Notes: generated by a model not told the origin, from the letters alone. 64,000 nucleotides of DNA from Myxococcus xanthus (GCF_006402735.1 NZ_CP017174.1:2235001-2299000), one strand, 5' to 3'. Positions 1-10,452 are shown, counted from the stretch's first letter. Numbers and translations are program-made.

Positions 1-2
1 CG

Positions 3-3000
3 GACGAGGACGCGCCGTCGGAGGAGGCGTCGAAGGACGAGGCTCCGAGTCCCACGGTGGCGCCCATGGCCGCTGCCCGGCTGCGCGCCGCCGCGCTGGG
101 GGATGCGGCGAAGCTGAAGCCCGCGAGCGCCGGTGCGGTGCCGGCGGGTGACGCCCCGGCGGCCGCTCGCGCGGATGTGGCATCCGAAGCCTCCGCGAAG
201 GACGCGGAGCAGGGGCGCACGAACGCGGACGCGGAAGGGAACGCTCAGGCGGGCTCGGACGTTGGCGCGGCGGAGCAGGGCGGAGCGGCAGTCCCTTCGG
301 ATGACGCGGCTCCGCGGGACGGTGGCCGTGACGCGAGCGCCTCGCTGGGCCTGTTGAACCGGCCGGTGCCGGTGTCGTCAGTCCTGGGCGCGGAGCTTCC
401 GAGCCTGGACCTGGGGCTGGGTGATGACGACGACGCCCCTCCGCGTGGCGTGGATGAAGCGGCTTCCGTGACCCAAGCGCCCTCGGAGGACTCCGCGTTC
501 GAGCAACGCGCTGACGCCGAGCAGGACTCCGGCGCTGTCGCGGACCCGCCGACGCAACAGGTGTCCGTCGCGGAGGAGACTGCCGCGGCCTCGGAGCCCG
601 AGGCGAGCGGTGACGTGGATGAACAGCAGGCCGGGGCCGCTCCGGCCGAGGACGCCGGGGCCTCTGTCGCGGGTGGTCTCCTGGGCGACCTTCCTCCTCC
701 CGAGCCGACGGCGTCGAGGCCCGTCGTGGCGAGCACGCCCGCGACGCCGCGAGGCTCTGGGGGCAAGCGCTCCTTGCTGGAGGAGATCCCGGACGCTGCG
801 CCCGCACCCGCGGCCACCGCCGCGAAGGCCAAGGCGCGCAAGCCGGACACCGAAGCGCTCACCGCCGAGTACGAGAAGGAACTGCGGGCGAAGCTGGCGC
901 GTGAGGCGGCGAAGACGTCGTTCATCGCCCGGCATGGCGTGAAGGTCGCTGGGGCCGTGGTGGGCGTGGTGGTGCTGGCCATCGTCGTCTTCAGCTTCGT
1001 CAACATCCGCGCGAGCCAGGGCGGACAGACGCTGAGCGAGACGCTGGCCCGGGCCGAGGACCTCATCATCCAGGACACTGGGGCCTCGCTGGATGCCGCG
1101 CTGGCGCAGCTCGAGAAGGCGCGGGACATGGACGAAAGCAGCAGCCGGGCCTGGGCGCTGACGGCCTGGGCGCACGCGCTGCGCTACGCGGACCATGGGC
1201 AGGCCTCCGAGGACCGACGCCAGGCACTGGAAGCGCTGGAGCGGCCGGGCGTGAAGGACGCGGCCCCCGCGCAGGTGCTGGTTACCAACGTGCTGGTGGC
1301 GGACGAGCGCGGACGTGCCCTGGCGCGGAGCGCGCTGCTGGGCTCGCAGCAGGACAGCACCGAGGTCCACGCGCTCGCTGGCAGCCTGCTGCTGGAGGCG
1401 AAGGACGAGAAGCAGGCGCTCGAGCGCTTTGACCGCGCGCTTCGTGCCTCTGGCGCCAACGTCCGCGCGCTGGTGGCCCTGGGTGATTACTACAAGGCTT
1501 CCGAGGACTTTCCGCAGGCCATCGAGATGTACGAGCGTGCGCGCAAGAAATCCCCCGAGCACCCCTCGGCCCGCATCGGCCAGGCGGAGGCTCGGCTCGC
1601 GCTGTACCAGGACCTGGATGCCGCGCTGGCGGACGTGGCGCGGCTCGCGGAGGACCCGAAGCTTCCTGCGGCGTTGAAGGCGCGCCAGCAGCTGGTGCAT
1701 GGCGAGCTGCTGTCCGCTCAGGGCAAGCATGCCGAGGCCCGCGCGCTGCTCTCCAAGGGCACCCAGGGCCCCCTGGCCTTCGAGTTCCAGCTCGCGCTCG
1801 GCGCCGCCAGTCGTGCGGCCGGGACGCTGGACGCGGCGCAGGCCGCCTACGAGGCCGCGCTCAAGCTGCGGCCCAAGAGCGAAGAGGCCCGCGAGGGGCT
1901 GGGCCGCACGCTGCTGGACCGCGACCGGGAGCGCGAAGTCCTCACCCGTCTGGAGGCCGACGGGGGCCGCAAGGTGGCCCTGGTGCGCGGCGCCGCGTAT
2001 GCGCGCCTGGGAGACTGGAAGAAGGCCCGCGCGGAGCTGGCGCGCACGCGTGTGAATGACCGGTATCCCCCGGAGGCCGTCTCCTGGCTGGCCCTGGCGG
2101 ACGCAGCCGAGGGCAACGGCGCCCAGGCGCGGGAGCTGCTGGAGAAGGCCCTGCACGCGGCGAAGCGGCCCCGCAACGACATGCGGCTGGCGCTGGGGCA
2201 GCTCTACTGGCGCGAGCGGGCCTACGACAAGGCGCAGGTCTTGTTCGAGGAGGCCCAGAAGGACCCGCGTGACTATGAGGCCGCGTGCTCGTTGGGGCGG
2301 TTGATGTTGTCGCGTGGGCTGCCCGACATGGCCCTCAAGCCGCTGACGCAGGCGGTGGAGCGCAACGGCGCGCACGGCGAGGCCCGGGACGCGCTGGGGC
2401 GCACGCTACTGGCCCTGGGGCGGACGCCGGACGCGCTCAAGCAGTTCGAGGCGTGGCAGCTGGAGAACCCGGGGAGCGCGGCCGCGCACAAGGGCTTCGC
2501 GCTGGCGCTGTTCCACTCTGGCCGCCGCAAGGACGCGGAGGGCGCGGTGCAGCGCTCGGTGAAGCTGGTGTCGGATGACGCCGAGGCGCACAAGCTTCGC
2601 GCGGCCATCCTCTTCGGCGCGGGAGACGCGCGGGGCGGCTTCTCCGCGCTGGAGCGCGCCAACAAGCTGGACCCGAAGGACGCGGGCACGTTCTGTGAGA
2701 TTGCCCTCGCCTTCATGCGCCAGGGCAACAGTGGCAACGCGGAGGCGGCCTTCGCCGCGGCCCGGCGAGAAGGGCCCGACGCCACCTGTGGCCGGGTGGG
2801 AGAGCTGTACGCGCAGTTGCCGGGCGGTGGGCGTGGCGCCGCTCGGACGCTCGAGGACCTGGCGGCCAGGGCGCCGACTGTCTGGGACAAGGCCTTCGCA
2901 CAGGCCACCATGGCGCGCGCGCTGCTGGGGGCGGGGGCCGTGAAGGATGCCCGTACCGCAGCGGATGAGGCCGTGCGCCTGGCGCCTTTCGATGGGCGCG

Positions 3001-3260
3001 CCCAGCTTGCACTGGGAATGGTGGCGCTCAAGCAGAAGCAGGAGGACGTGGCCCGGGCCGCGCTGGAGAAGGCCGTGGAGCTGGAGCCCGCGGATGGCCT
3101 GGCGCGCCTGGCGCTCGCGGATGCGTTGGTGCGCGAGCCCAGCGCCCTGCCTCGGGCCGTGGAGTCCTACGAGGCGTTCCTGAAGCTGGCCGGTGGCTCG
3201 AATGAGGCCGCGCGGGTGAAGAAGGCCCTGCCCAGCCTCAAGAAGAAGGCGGCGAGGTAG
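3..3260 (+). CDS. large membrane-anchored TPR protein (5' end outside window)
   Basis: The reading frame is open to the left edge, so the true start lies upstream; the first in-window candidate is a GTG at 57. The N-terminal ~280 residues are a low-complexity Ala/Asp/Glu/Pro-rich linker. One transmembrane helix follows (about residues 295-317 counted from 57, an AVVGVVVLAIVV-type core). The remaining ~740 residues are alpha-helical and carry many tetratricopeptide-type repeats. The predicted shape is a cytoplasmic disordered region, one membrane span and a long TPR solenoid, suggesting a scaffold. The next gene starts 2 bp after the stop and also encodes a membrane protein, so the two are probably co-transcribed. 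The specific function is unknown, and an N-terminal domain may be missing from view. Confidence 0.85.
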   Translation, partial: DEDAPSEEASKDEAPSPTVAPMAAARLRAAALGDAAKLKPASAGAVPAGDAPAAARADVASEASAKDAEQGRTNADAEGNAQAGSDVGAAEQGGAAVPSDDAAPRDGGRDASASLGLLNRPVPVSSVLGAELPSLDLGLGDDDDAPPRGVDEAASVTQAPSEDSAFEQRADAEQDSGAVADPPTQQVSVAEETAAASEPEASGDVDEQQAGAAPAEDAGASVAGGLLGDLPPPEPTASRPVVASTPATPRGSGGKRSLLEEIPDAAPAPAATAAKAKARKPDTEALTAEYEKELRAKLAREAAKTSFIARHGVKVAGAVVGVVVLAIVVFSFVNIRASQGGQTLSETLARAEDLIIQDTGASLDAALAQLEKARDMDESSSRAWALTAWAHALRYADHGQASEDRRQALEALERPGVKDAAPAQVLVTNVLVADERGRALARSALLGSQQDSTEVHALAGSLLLEAKDEKQALERFDRALRASGANVRALVALGDYYKASEDFPQAIEMYERARKKSPEHPSARIGQAEARLALYQDLDAALADVARLAEDPKLPAALKARQQLVHGELLSAQGKHAEARALLSKGTQGPLAFEFQLALGAASRAAGTLDAAQAAYEAALKLRPKSEEAREGLGRTLLDRDREREVLTRLEADGGRKVALVRGAAYARLGDWKKARAELARTRVNDRYPPEAVSWLALADAAEGNGAQARELLEKALHAAKRPRNDMRLALGQLYWRERAYDKAQVLFEEAQKDPRDYEAACSLGRLMLSRGLPDMALKPLTQAVERNGAHGEARDALGRTLLALGRTPDALKQFEAWQLENPGSAAAHKGFALALFHSGRRKDAEGAVQRSVKLVSDDAEAHKLRAAILFGAGDARGGFSALERANKLDPKDAGTFCEIALAFMRQGNSGNAEAAFAAARREGPDATCGRVGELYAQLPGGGRGAARTLEDLAARAPTVWDKAFAQATMARALLGAGAVKDARTAADEAVRLAPFDGRAQLALGMVALKQKQEDVARAALEKAVELEPADGLARLALADALVREPSALPRAVESYEAFLKLAGGSNEAARVKKALPSLKKKAAR

Positions 3261-3261
3261 C

Positions 3262-3645
3262 GTGAGGTATTTCTCCTCCCGGACGGATTCCCCACTGCTG
3301 CACATCATGTGGGGCAATGCGTTCCTGCTGTCGCTCATCTACCTGCTGCTGGGGCTGGGGGTGGAGATTGCCCTGCGCTACTTCCCCTCGCGCTTCCTCC
3401 AGCGGCTGTCGCTGTCGCTGGACTCGTTGCCGGCACGGGCCCTGGAGCTGACGGGGGCCATGGAGCCCTTGCGAGCGGCCTACTTCTCCGGCCGCATCTC
3501 CGAGGTGGGCGTGCGCGTCGTGTTCGGCATCACCACCATGGTGGTCATCTTCCTGCTCGCGATGGTGGTGGGCACGGTGATGGGCGGCGTCCGGACGCTG
3601 CTGGCGCGCCGGGCCCTGCGCGAGGGCGGACGCCGGCACCCCTGA
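3262..3645 (+). CDS. small membrane protein of unknown function
   Basis: A 127-residue protein with two clear hydrophobic segments, about residues 18-38 (AFLLSLIYLLLGLGVEIAL) and 86-108 (VVFGITTMVVIFLLAMVVG). They flank a soluble loop, and the tail is Arg-rich. Its GTG start lies 2 bp after the stop of the TPR gene, which suggests translational coupling and a shared role with that protein. I do not recognise a family. The positive tail would place both ends in the cytoplasm. It converges on recQ 13 bp further on. Confidence 0.75.
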   Translation: MRYFSSRTDSPLLHIMWGNAFLLSLIYLLLGLGVEIALRYFPSRFLQRLSLSLDSLPARALELTGAMEPLRAAYFSGRISEVGVRVVFGITTMVVIFLLAMVVGTVMGGVRTLLARRALREGGRRHP

Positions 3646-3658
3646 GGAGGCCGCGGCT

Positions 3659-5746
3659 TCAGCTCCGGCGACGAATGGTGGGCTTGCGCGCGCGCACCGC
3701 GGCGTCCGGCACGGCCTGGGGCTCGTGGCCCGCGGCGCGCGCCATCAGGCAGATTTCCACCACCTTGGGGCCAAAGCGCTCCCAGCGGCTCTCCCCGGTG
3801 CCCTTCACCGAGAGGAATCCCTCCCGGTCCACCGGCAGCGCCGCGGACAGGCCCAGCAGCGTGGCGTCGTTGAAGATGATGAAGGGGGCGACGCCCAGGT
3901 CCTTCGACAGTTCCTTGCGCCAGCGCCGCAGCTCCGTGGAGGCCAGCTCGCTGTAGTTCGTCACCACCGGCGCCGCCGCGGAGCCCGTGCCACGCGAGCG
4001 CGACGCTGCCGGCCCGTGGGCCAGCAGTGTGGGCATCTTTTCCGGCGTGCACACGTCGCAGTTGCCACACGACGTGTTGGTGTCGCGCTGGCCGAAGTAG
4101 CGGAGGATGGCCGAGCGTCGGCACTTCTTGTCCCGGTCCGTATAGGCGTACTCGGTCATCCGCCGCAGCAGCGACAGGTTCTGCCGCTCCTGCTCCCGCA
4201 CGCGGCTCAGGTCGAGCCCCAGCTCGCGGAAGGGCACCCGCTCCAACGCGCGGATGGAGCGCCCGGCGAAGGGGCGCCGGACCTTGACTACGTGGGCCTT
4301 CTCCAACAGGCCCAGCGCGTGGCGGACCTCGTCCACCGACAGCCCGATGCGGCGCGCGAGGATGGGCAGCTCCGTGGTGACCTGCCGGCCCACGGGGAAC
4401 GTCTCCAGCAAGGACTTGAGCAGCCGCTGCGCGTCCGGCGAGTGCGGCTGCGCCGAGGTGGCCTTCTCCAGCAGGGTGATGCCGTGCTCGCCCTCGCCTC
4501 GGCCACCACGCTCCACCTTGCCCTCGCGTTCGAGGATGCGCAGCGCGGCGGAGACCTCGAACTCGCTGGCGTTCACCGTGCCCGCGAGCGCGTGCACGCC
4601 TCGCTCGAACTCCTCCACTGACTGGAGCACGTTCCACACGTCCCCGAAGATGGCCTCGGCCGGGTGGCTGCTCTGGATGAGCCGCTCCTGGGTGAAGACG
4701 TCCGAGTGGTTGAAGAGCAGCACCGCGCGCGCGGCCTGTCCGTCGCGGCCCGCGCGGCCAATCTCCTGGTAGTACGCCTCCACCGCCCGCGGGATGTTGG
4801 CGTGGCCGACAAAGCGGATGTCCGGCTTGTCGATGCCCATGCCGAAGGCGTTGGTGGCCACCGCCACGGCTTCCTTCGCGGACATGAAGGTGTCCTGGGC
4901 GCGGCGCCGGGCGTCATCGTCCATGCCCGCGTGGTACAGCACCGCCTTCACCCCGCGCCCATGCAGTTCGGAGAAGATGTCTTCTGCCGCGCGCCGCGTG
5001 GAGCAGTACACGATGCCGCTCCCGCCCGTGGACGCCAGCCGTGCGCAGGCCTCGTGCCGGTCCGCGTCGCCGCCCACCTCCTGCTTGCCCAGGAAGAGGT
5101 TGGGGCGGTCAAAGCCCATGGCGAACTCCTGCGGGTCCTTCATCAGCAGGACCCGCACGATGTCCGCGCGGACCTCCGGCGTGGCCGTGGCGGTGAGCGC
5201 CACCGTGCGCGGCGGACGCAGCCGCTTTCTTACCTGTCCGAGCAGCGCGTAGTCCGGCCTGAAGTCGTGCCCCCACTGGGAGATGCAGTGCGCCTCGTCC
5301 ACGGCGAGCAGGTCCACGCCCAGCGCGGACACCGTCTCCAGGAAGCTCTGGCTGCGGAAGCGCTCGGGCGCCACGTAGAGCAGCTTGTACTCACGCGCGC
5401 GCAGCTTGCGCATCCGCTCCGCGCGCTCCAGGTCGGACAGCGATGAGTTGATGAAGGTCGCCGGGATGCCCCGCGCGGTGAGCTGCTCCACCTGGTCCTT
5501 CATCAGGGCAATCAGCGGCGACACCACCAGCGTCAGCCCCGGCAGCAGCGTGGCGGGCAGCTGGTAACACAGGCTCTTGCCCGCGCCGGTGGGCATCACC
5601 ACCACCGTGTTGCGGCCGCTCAAGACGGAGGAGATGACCTGGTCCTGCCCCGGCCGGAACTGGGACAGGCCGAAGTGGCGGACCAGCCCCTGCTGTGCTT
5701 CCTCGAGGTAGGGCAGGTCCACCGGCATCGCGCGCATGTTCATCAT
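3659..5746 (-). CDS. recQ: ATP-dependent DNA helicase RecQ
   Basis: A superfamily 2 3'-5' helicase acting in recombination and fork repair. The 695 residues show Walker A (PTGAGKS, ~52-58), a DEAH box (VDEAHCISQWGHDFR, ~150), and helicase motifs IV-VI with the arginine-finger region GRAGRDGQ. A RecQ zinc site follows, with one Cys before RRSAILRYFG and then CGNCDVC, and a C-terminal HRDC-like domain lies around FIIFNDATLLGL. It is longer than E. coli RecQ (~609). The frame is open upstream to 5908, but similarity starts at LPYLEEAQ, so I chose the paired ATG at 5746; ATG 5737 is also possible. It lies downstream of radC and the DUF3006-like gene on the same strand, giving a DNA-repair flavoured group. 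Confidence 0.95.
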   Translation of the reverse strand: MMNMRAMPVDLPYLEEAQQGLVRHFGLSQFRPGQDQVISSVLSGRNTVVVMPTGAGKSLCYQLPATLLPGLTLVVSPLIALMKDQVEQLTARGIPATFINSSLSDLERAERMRKLRAREYKLLYVAPERFRSQSFLETVSALGVDLLAVDEAHCISQWGHDFRPDYALLGQVRKRLRPPRTVALTATATPEVRADIVRVLLMKDPQEFAMGFDRPNLFLGKQEVGGDADRHEACARLASTGGSGIVYCSTRRAAEDIFSELHGRGVKAVLYHAGMDDDARRRAQDTFMSAKEAVAVATNAFGMGIDKPDIRFVGHANIPRAVEAYYQEIGRAGRDGQAARAVLLFNHSDVFTQERLIQSSHPAEAIFGDVWNVLQSVEEFERGVHALAGTVNASEFEVSAALRILEREGKVERGGRGEGEHGITLLEKATSAQPHSPDAQRLLKSLLETFPVGRQVTTELPILARRIGLSVDEVRHALGLLEKAHVVKVRRPFAGRSIRALERVPFRELGLDLSRVREQERQNLSLLRRMTEYAYTDRDKKCRRSAILRYFGQRDTNTSCGNCDVCTPEKMPTLLAHGPAASRSRGTGSAAAPVVTNYSELASTELRRWRKELSKDLGVAPFIIFNDATLLGLSAALPVDREGFLSVKGTGESRWERFGPKVVEICLMARAAGHEPQAVPDAAVRARKPTIRRRS

Positions 5747-5792
5747 CCTGGTCCAGCCGTCAACGGAAACGAGGCCGGCGCGCGGCCTCCAC

Positions 5793-6044
5793 TCACAGGT
5801 CGAACCCTGGTGGAACCGGAACAGCCAGCCGCGCTCGTATCCGCGCGACGTCCTGCCGCCGCGCCTCCGTTTGCCCTGGCTCCAGCCGGCCATCCACCAC
5901 GACGTCACCCTCGCGCACGCCCGTGGGCAGCGACGCGCGCTCCACCGTGCATGCCTGTCCGGTGTCCAGCCGCACCACTTGCGCCCGGACGTCCTCCAGC
6001 AGCTCCACCTGCACCGCTCCCCACAGCCCCACCATGCTCACCAT
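5793..6044 (-). CDS. DUF3006-like small protein
   Basis: An 83-residue protein resembling DUF3006. It begins with a short beta-rich stretch on vectors like WGAVQVELLED, has the signature LPTGVREGDVV, and ends in an Arg/Ala helix (TEARRQDVARIRARLA). The ATG at 6044 overlaps the radC stop (ATGA), with GGAGG six bases upstream, which fixes the start and implies translational coupling. In other bacteria DUF3006 genes often sit beside ComEC-type or metallo-beta-lactamase genes; here the partner is radC. The role is unknown. The family assignment is from memory of the motif and is moderate. Confidence 0.65.
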   Translation of the reverse strand: MVSMVGLWGAVQVELLEDVRAQVVRLDTGQACTVERASLPTGVREGDVVVDGRLEPGQTEARRQDVARIRARLAVPVPPGFDL

Positions 6045-6814
6045 CATCCGCCGCCTCCATTCGCGCTCCACGCCCGCCGCTTCTCCTGTGCTTCGTCCGG
6101 CATCAGCCCGCGCTCCAGCATCGACACGTAGCCGCCGTCTCCCATCACCACGTGGTCCAGCACCTTGATGTTGAGCAACTGCGCCCCCGCGACCAGATGC
6201 CGCGTCAGGCCCAGGTCCTGGACGCTGGGCTCCGGGTCTCCCGAAGGGTGGTTGTGCGCCAGCACGATGGACGTGGCGCGCGAGGTGAGCGCCGCGGCGA
6301 ACACCTCCCGCGGGTCCACCGGGCAGGTGTTCATGGTGCCCTCCGCCACGCGCGCGTCATGCACCAACACGTTGCGCGCGTTGAAGCACAGGACGTGGAA
6401 CACCTCGCGCCGCAGCGCCCCCAGCACCGGCGCCAGGTACGCGGCAATCTCCTTCGGCGTGCGCAGCCTGGGCCTGCGCTCCCGGGCACGCTGCGAGCGG
6501 CGGCCCAGCTCCAGCGCGGCCAGTGCCTGCGCCGCCCGGACAGGCCCCACGCCGGGCCGCAGACTCAGCGCCAGGGGCTCCTGCTGCACCAGCCCCTTCA
6601 GCCCACCGCCCTCCGACAGCAGTGCCCCCGCCACCGCCCACGCTCCAGGCGCGCGAGGCCCGGAGCTCCACACCAAGCACAACAGCTCCGGGTCGGTGAG
6701 TGCCGCCGCCCCCAACCGGAAGAGGCGCTCCCGTGACGCCTCCGCGCCTCCCACCCCTCGCGCCCTCACCGACCCTTCGCCCGCCCACGCCGCTCCCGCC
6801 GCCGCCTGCTCCAT
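6044..6814 (-). CDS. radC: RadC family JAB-domain protein
   Basis: A 256-residue protein with an N-terminal helix-hairpin-helix-like region (LTDPELLCLVWSSG; GVGPVRAAQALAALELGRR). The C-terminal JAB/MPN metalloprotease-fold domain carries the metal motif HNHPSGDPEPS followed by D. A conserved Glu sits upstream in the region leading to NTCPVDPREVFAAAL. Despite the name, RadC has no established repair role. A longer frame begins at 6847, but ATG 6814 has GGAGGG at ideal spacing and is preferred. It is coupled by overlap to the DUF3006-like gene and probably cotranscribed with recQ. Confidence 0.9.
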   Translation of the reverse strand: MEQAAAGAAWAGEGSVRARGVGGAEASRERLFRLGAAALTDPELLCLVWSSGPRAPGAWAVAGALLSEGGGLKGLVQQEPLALSLRPGVGPVRAAQALAALELGRRSQRARERRPRLRTPKEIAAYLAPVLGALRREVFHVLCFNARNVLVHDARVAEGTMNTCPVDPREVFAAALTSRATSIVLAHNHPSGDPEPSVQDLGLTRHLVAGAQLLNIKVLDHVVMGDGGYVSMLERGLMPDEAQEKRRAWSANGGGG

Positions 6815-6971
6815 CCCGCCGCCCTCCACGGGGCGGGGACAAAGCAACCCGTGTGCCTGCTTGTGCTACCTGGGGAGTGGGGTGCGTACCCGTCCCGACA
6901 CGTGGGAAGGGGCTCGGATGCCGGACGGACATCCCTGCACCAGCTGGCTTCTCGGGGGCTGAGACGGACTG

Positions 6972-7430
6972 TCAGAAGCGGGAGAGGGCGAAGAAGCCCT
7001 TGATCTTCTCGTTCGTCTCGCGGAGCCGTTCGCTCAGCGTGCGGACGAACGTCCAGAGCAGCACGTACGCCAGGTCCTTGTCGGTGAACATCAGCTGGTC
7101 CAACCGGGAGCGCTCGATGACCCAGACGGCGCAACTCACGTGGGCGATGGCGTCCGCCGAGCGCGGCGAATCCTCGATGACCGCCATCTCACCGAAATAC
7201 TGGCCGGGCTCCAGGATGGCGAGCGCCTCCTCGCCGATGCCGGGCACCGACTTGGAGATGCGGACCTTGCCCTCGGCGATTACGAACATCTCCTGGCCGG
7301 TTTCCCCCTCACGGAACAGAAAGGCGCCCGCCGGGTAGGTCCGGGAGTGGCCAATCTGGGCGACCTTGGCGAGCTGTCCCTGGGTCAAACCCTCGAACAG
7401 CGCAACCTTCTTGAGGACGGCGGCATCCAT
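6972..7430 (-). CDS. cyclic nucleotide-binding domain protein
   Basis: A 152-residue protein that is essentially a single cNMP-binding (CAP-like) beta-roll. It has the phosphate-binding cassette signature FGEMAVIEDSPRSADAIA and upstream YPAGAFLFREGETGQEMFVI. No helix-turn-helix follows; after the beta-roll there is only a C-terminal helix (LLWTFVRTLSERLRETNEKIKGFF). It is therefore a stand-alone sensor or regulatory subunit rather than a transcription factor. It is transcribed divergently from trxB across a 75-bp gap. The myxobacteria encode many such solitary domains. Confidence 0.88.
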   Translation of the reverse strand: MDAAVLKKVALFEGLTQGQLAKVAQIGHSRTYPAGAFLFREGETGQEMFVIAEGKVRISKSVPGIGEEALAILEPGQYFGEMAVIEDSPRSADAIAHVSCAVWVIERSRLDQLMFTDKDLAYVLLWTFVRTLSERLRETNEKIKGFFALSRF

Positions 7431-7505
7431 GAGGCCAGCTTCGTATCACGCGCCCGAGGCGCTCTGGTACCTTGGGGCCATCAACGAGATTTGGGAGGAG
7501 TCGTG

Positions 7506-8465
7506 GTGGAGGAGAAGATCAACAAGGTGACCATCATCGGCTCGGGGCCCGCGGGCTACACCGCGGCCATCTACGCCGCGCGCGCCAACCTGCAGCCGGT
7601 GGTGTTCGCCGGGGGCCCCACCCTGGAGCACCCGCAGCGTGTGCCGGGTGGCCAGCTCATGGTGACCACCGACGTGGAGAACTACCCGGGCTTTCCGGAG
7701 GCCATCACCGGCCCGGAGTTGATGGAGCGTTTCCAGAAGCAGGCGGAGCGGTTTGGCACCACCATCCACATGGAGAACGTGGTGAAGGTGGACTTCTCCC
7801 AGCGCCCCTTCCTCATCCAGGGGGAGAGCGTCAGCTGCCGCTCGGAGACGGTCATCATCTCCACCGGCGCCACCGCCAAGTGGCTGGGCGTCAAGGGCGA
7901 GGACACCTACAAGAACCGCGGCGTCTCCGCGTGCGCCACCTGCGACGGTGCCTTCTTCAAGAAGCAGGACGTGCTGGTGGTGGGCGGCGGTGACACGGCG
8001 ATGGAAGAGGCGACGTACCTGGCGAAAATCGTCAACCACGTCACCCTCATCCACCGCCGCGACACGCTGCGCGCCTCCAAGGTGATGCAGGAGCGCGCCC
8101 GCCAGAATCCGAAAATCTCCTTCATGTGGGACTCCGCGGTGGAGGAGGTCCTCGGCGACGCGAAGGGGATGAATGGCGCGGTGGTGCGCAACCTGAAGAC
8201 GGGTGACAGCCATCAGGTGAAGGCGACCGGCTTGTTCGTGGCCATTGGCCACACGCCCAACACGGAGCTGTTCCAGGGCGTGCTGGAGACGCACCAGGGC
8301 GGCTACCTCAAGACGGTGCCGGGCTCCACGCGCACCAACATCGAGGGCGTGTTCGCCTGTGGTGACGTGCAGGACCACTACTACCGCCAGGCCATCACCG
8401 CGGCGGGCACGGGCTGCATGGCCGCCATCGACGCAGAGCGCTGGCTCATCGAGCACGGCGAGTAG
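7506..8465 (+). CDS. trxB: thioredoxin-disulfide reductase
   Basis: An FAD- and NADPH-dependent reductase of thioredoxin. The 319 residues show the FAD GxGxxG (IIGSGPAGYTAA), the redox pair in CATC (Cys143 and Cys146), the NADPH-binding VVGGGDTAMEEA, and the C-terminal FACGDVQDHYYRQAITAAGTGC typical of low-molecular-weight TrxB. The frame is open far upstream. GTG 7506 is chosen because a GGAGG sits seven bases before it; GTG 7503 is adjacent. A strong hairpin terminator follows at 8502. It is probably monocistronic. Confidence 0.96.
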   Translation: MEEKINKVTIIGSGPAGYTAAIYAARANLQPVVFAGGPTLEHPQRVPGGQLMVTTDVENYPGFPEAITGPELMERFQKQAERFGTTIHMENVVKVDFSQRPFLIQGESVSCRSETVIISTGATAKWLGVKGEDTYKNRGVSACATCDGAFFKKQDVLVVGGGDTAMEEATYLAKIVNHVTLIHRRDTLRASKVMQERARQNPKISFMWDSAVEEVLGDAKGMNGAVVRNLKTGDSHQVKATGLFVAIGHTPNTELFQGVLETHQGGYLKTVPGSTRTNIEGVFACGDVQDHYYRQAITAAGTGCMAAIDAERWLIEHGE

Positions 8466-8501
8466 TCCACCCGCCCGCGCGGCTCCGCTGAGCATTCCCA
8501 G

Positions 8502-8528
8502 GCCGGCCCCTTCCCGGGGCCGGCTTTT
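8502..8528 (+). terminator. intrinsic terminator after trxB
   Basis: A 9-bp perfect GC stem (GCCGGCCCC, loop TTCCC, GGGGCCGGC) is followed by TTTT. It separates trxB from the PLP-enzyme operon. Confidence 0.85.
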
Positions 8529-8557
8529 CCATTCCCGCGAAGGACGCAGCAATCCCC

Positions 8558-9738
8558 ATGAGCTCGAAGCAGAAGACGGTGGCGGTGCACGCCGGGACGC
8601 GGCTGGCTGGAAGCAAGGCGGTGCCGGTGTCGCCGCCCATCTACCCGGCGGCGGTGAACTGGTTCGACAGCAGCGATGACCTGGACAGCGCCCTGGACGG
8701 GAAGGACTACGCGTACGCCCGCATCAGCGCGCCCAACACGACGCTTCTGGAGGAGGCGGTGGCCGCGCTGGAAGGCGCCGAGGCCTGCGTGGCCTATGCC
8801 AGCGGCATGGCCGCGCTGCGCTCCGTCTTCGAGGCCCAGGGCTTCCGGGCGGGGGACACGCTGGTGATGCCGGCGGATGGCTACGGCGTCACGCGCGCGC
8901 TGTACAAGAGTCTGTGCGCCACGCTGGGCGTGGAGCTGCACGCGTTCCTGATGACGGACCCCGAGGTGCCCGGGCGCATCCGTGAGCTGAAGCCGCGCAT
9001 GGTGCTGGCGGAGAGCATCTCCAACCCGCTGCTGCGCGTGCCCGACCTGCGCGTGCTGGCGCGGGCCTGCCAGGACGTGGGCGCGACGTTCGTGGTGGAT
9101 GGCACCTTCCCGTCGCCCGTGGGACAGCGCGCGTTGGCGCTGGGCGCGGACTACGCGGTGCAGTCCACCAGCAAGTGGCTCAACGGGCACAGCGACGCGC
9201 TGGGCGGAACGGTGAGCGCCTCACGTGAGCGGATGGCGCCGCTGCGCGCCGCGCGGGTGCTGGCGGGTGACGTGCTGGGGCCCTTCGAGGCGTGGCTCAC
9301 CTTGCGCGGACTGCGGACGCTGCCGGTCCGCATGAAGGCGCATGTCGAGCACGCGGCGCACGTGGCGCGGCGCCTCGCGGAGTCGCCTTTGCTGGAGCGG
9401 GTCATCTACCCGGGGTTGGCTTCGCACCCGGACCACGCCACCGCGCAGGAACTGCTGCTGGGCGGCGGCCCCATGGTGGCCTTTGAAATCAAGGGCGCGG
9501 GGCGGCCGGAGTGCATGCGCTTCCTGGAGGCGCTGAAGGTGGGACGGCCCGGTCCTTCACTGGGGGACGTGTGCACGCTGGTGATGCACGCGGCCAGCGC
9601 CAGCGCGCGCCGGTTCACACCGGAGGAGCGGGAGGCCGCGGGCATCCGGGAGAATCTCATCCGCGTCTCCGTGGGGTTGGAGGACCCGGACGATATCGTG
9701 GATGACCTGCTCGCCGCGGTGGCCCAGGGGGTGCGCCG

Positions 9739-9742
<4 letters not shown>
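8558..9742 (+). CDS. PLP-dependent Cys/Met metabolism family enzyme (cystathionine gamma-synthase/lyase type)
   Basis: A 394-residue fold-type I PLP enzyme. The Schiff-base lysine is K206 in STSKWLNGHSDALGG, the pyridine-N aspartate lies in VVDGTFPSP, and ASGMAALRS is the phosphate-side motif. The family covers cystathionine gamma-synthase, beta/gamma-lyase, methionine gamma-lyase and O-acylhomoserine sulfhydrylase; the sequence alone does not settle which. VVDGTF instead of the usual VVDNTF is a minor deviation. Its stop overlaps the moaC start (ATGA), so the two are translationally coupled. A link between sulfur amino-acid chemistry and molybdopterin synthesis is possible but speculative. 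Confidence 0.85.
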
Positions 9743-10233
<491 letters not shown>

Positions 10234-10452
10234 AGGGGGGGCCTCCCCCGAAGCCGAAGTGCCCGTGCGTTGGCGGACACAGGCGGGCTCAAGCCCCGCC
10301 TTCTGTCCGTCTCCACACGCCGCGAATGTGACGCCGTCCACGCCCAGGGCACGCTTGTCCCCGAGGGGGCTCCCGGTGCGCGGGGAAGGCCCCCACGTTG
10401 CACTTCAGGCCATGCGGGCGCGAAGGACATGCGCCGGTTCGAGAGGTGACGG

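Noticed and set aside
378-2375. Long minus-strand frame antisense to the TPR gene
   Set aside because: It is a shadow of high-GC codon usage; the plus-strand gene has clear TPR periodicity and a membrane helix.
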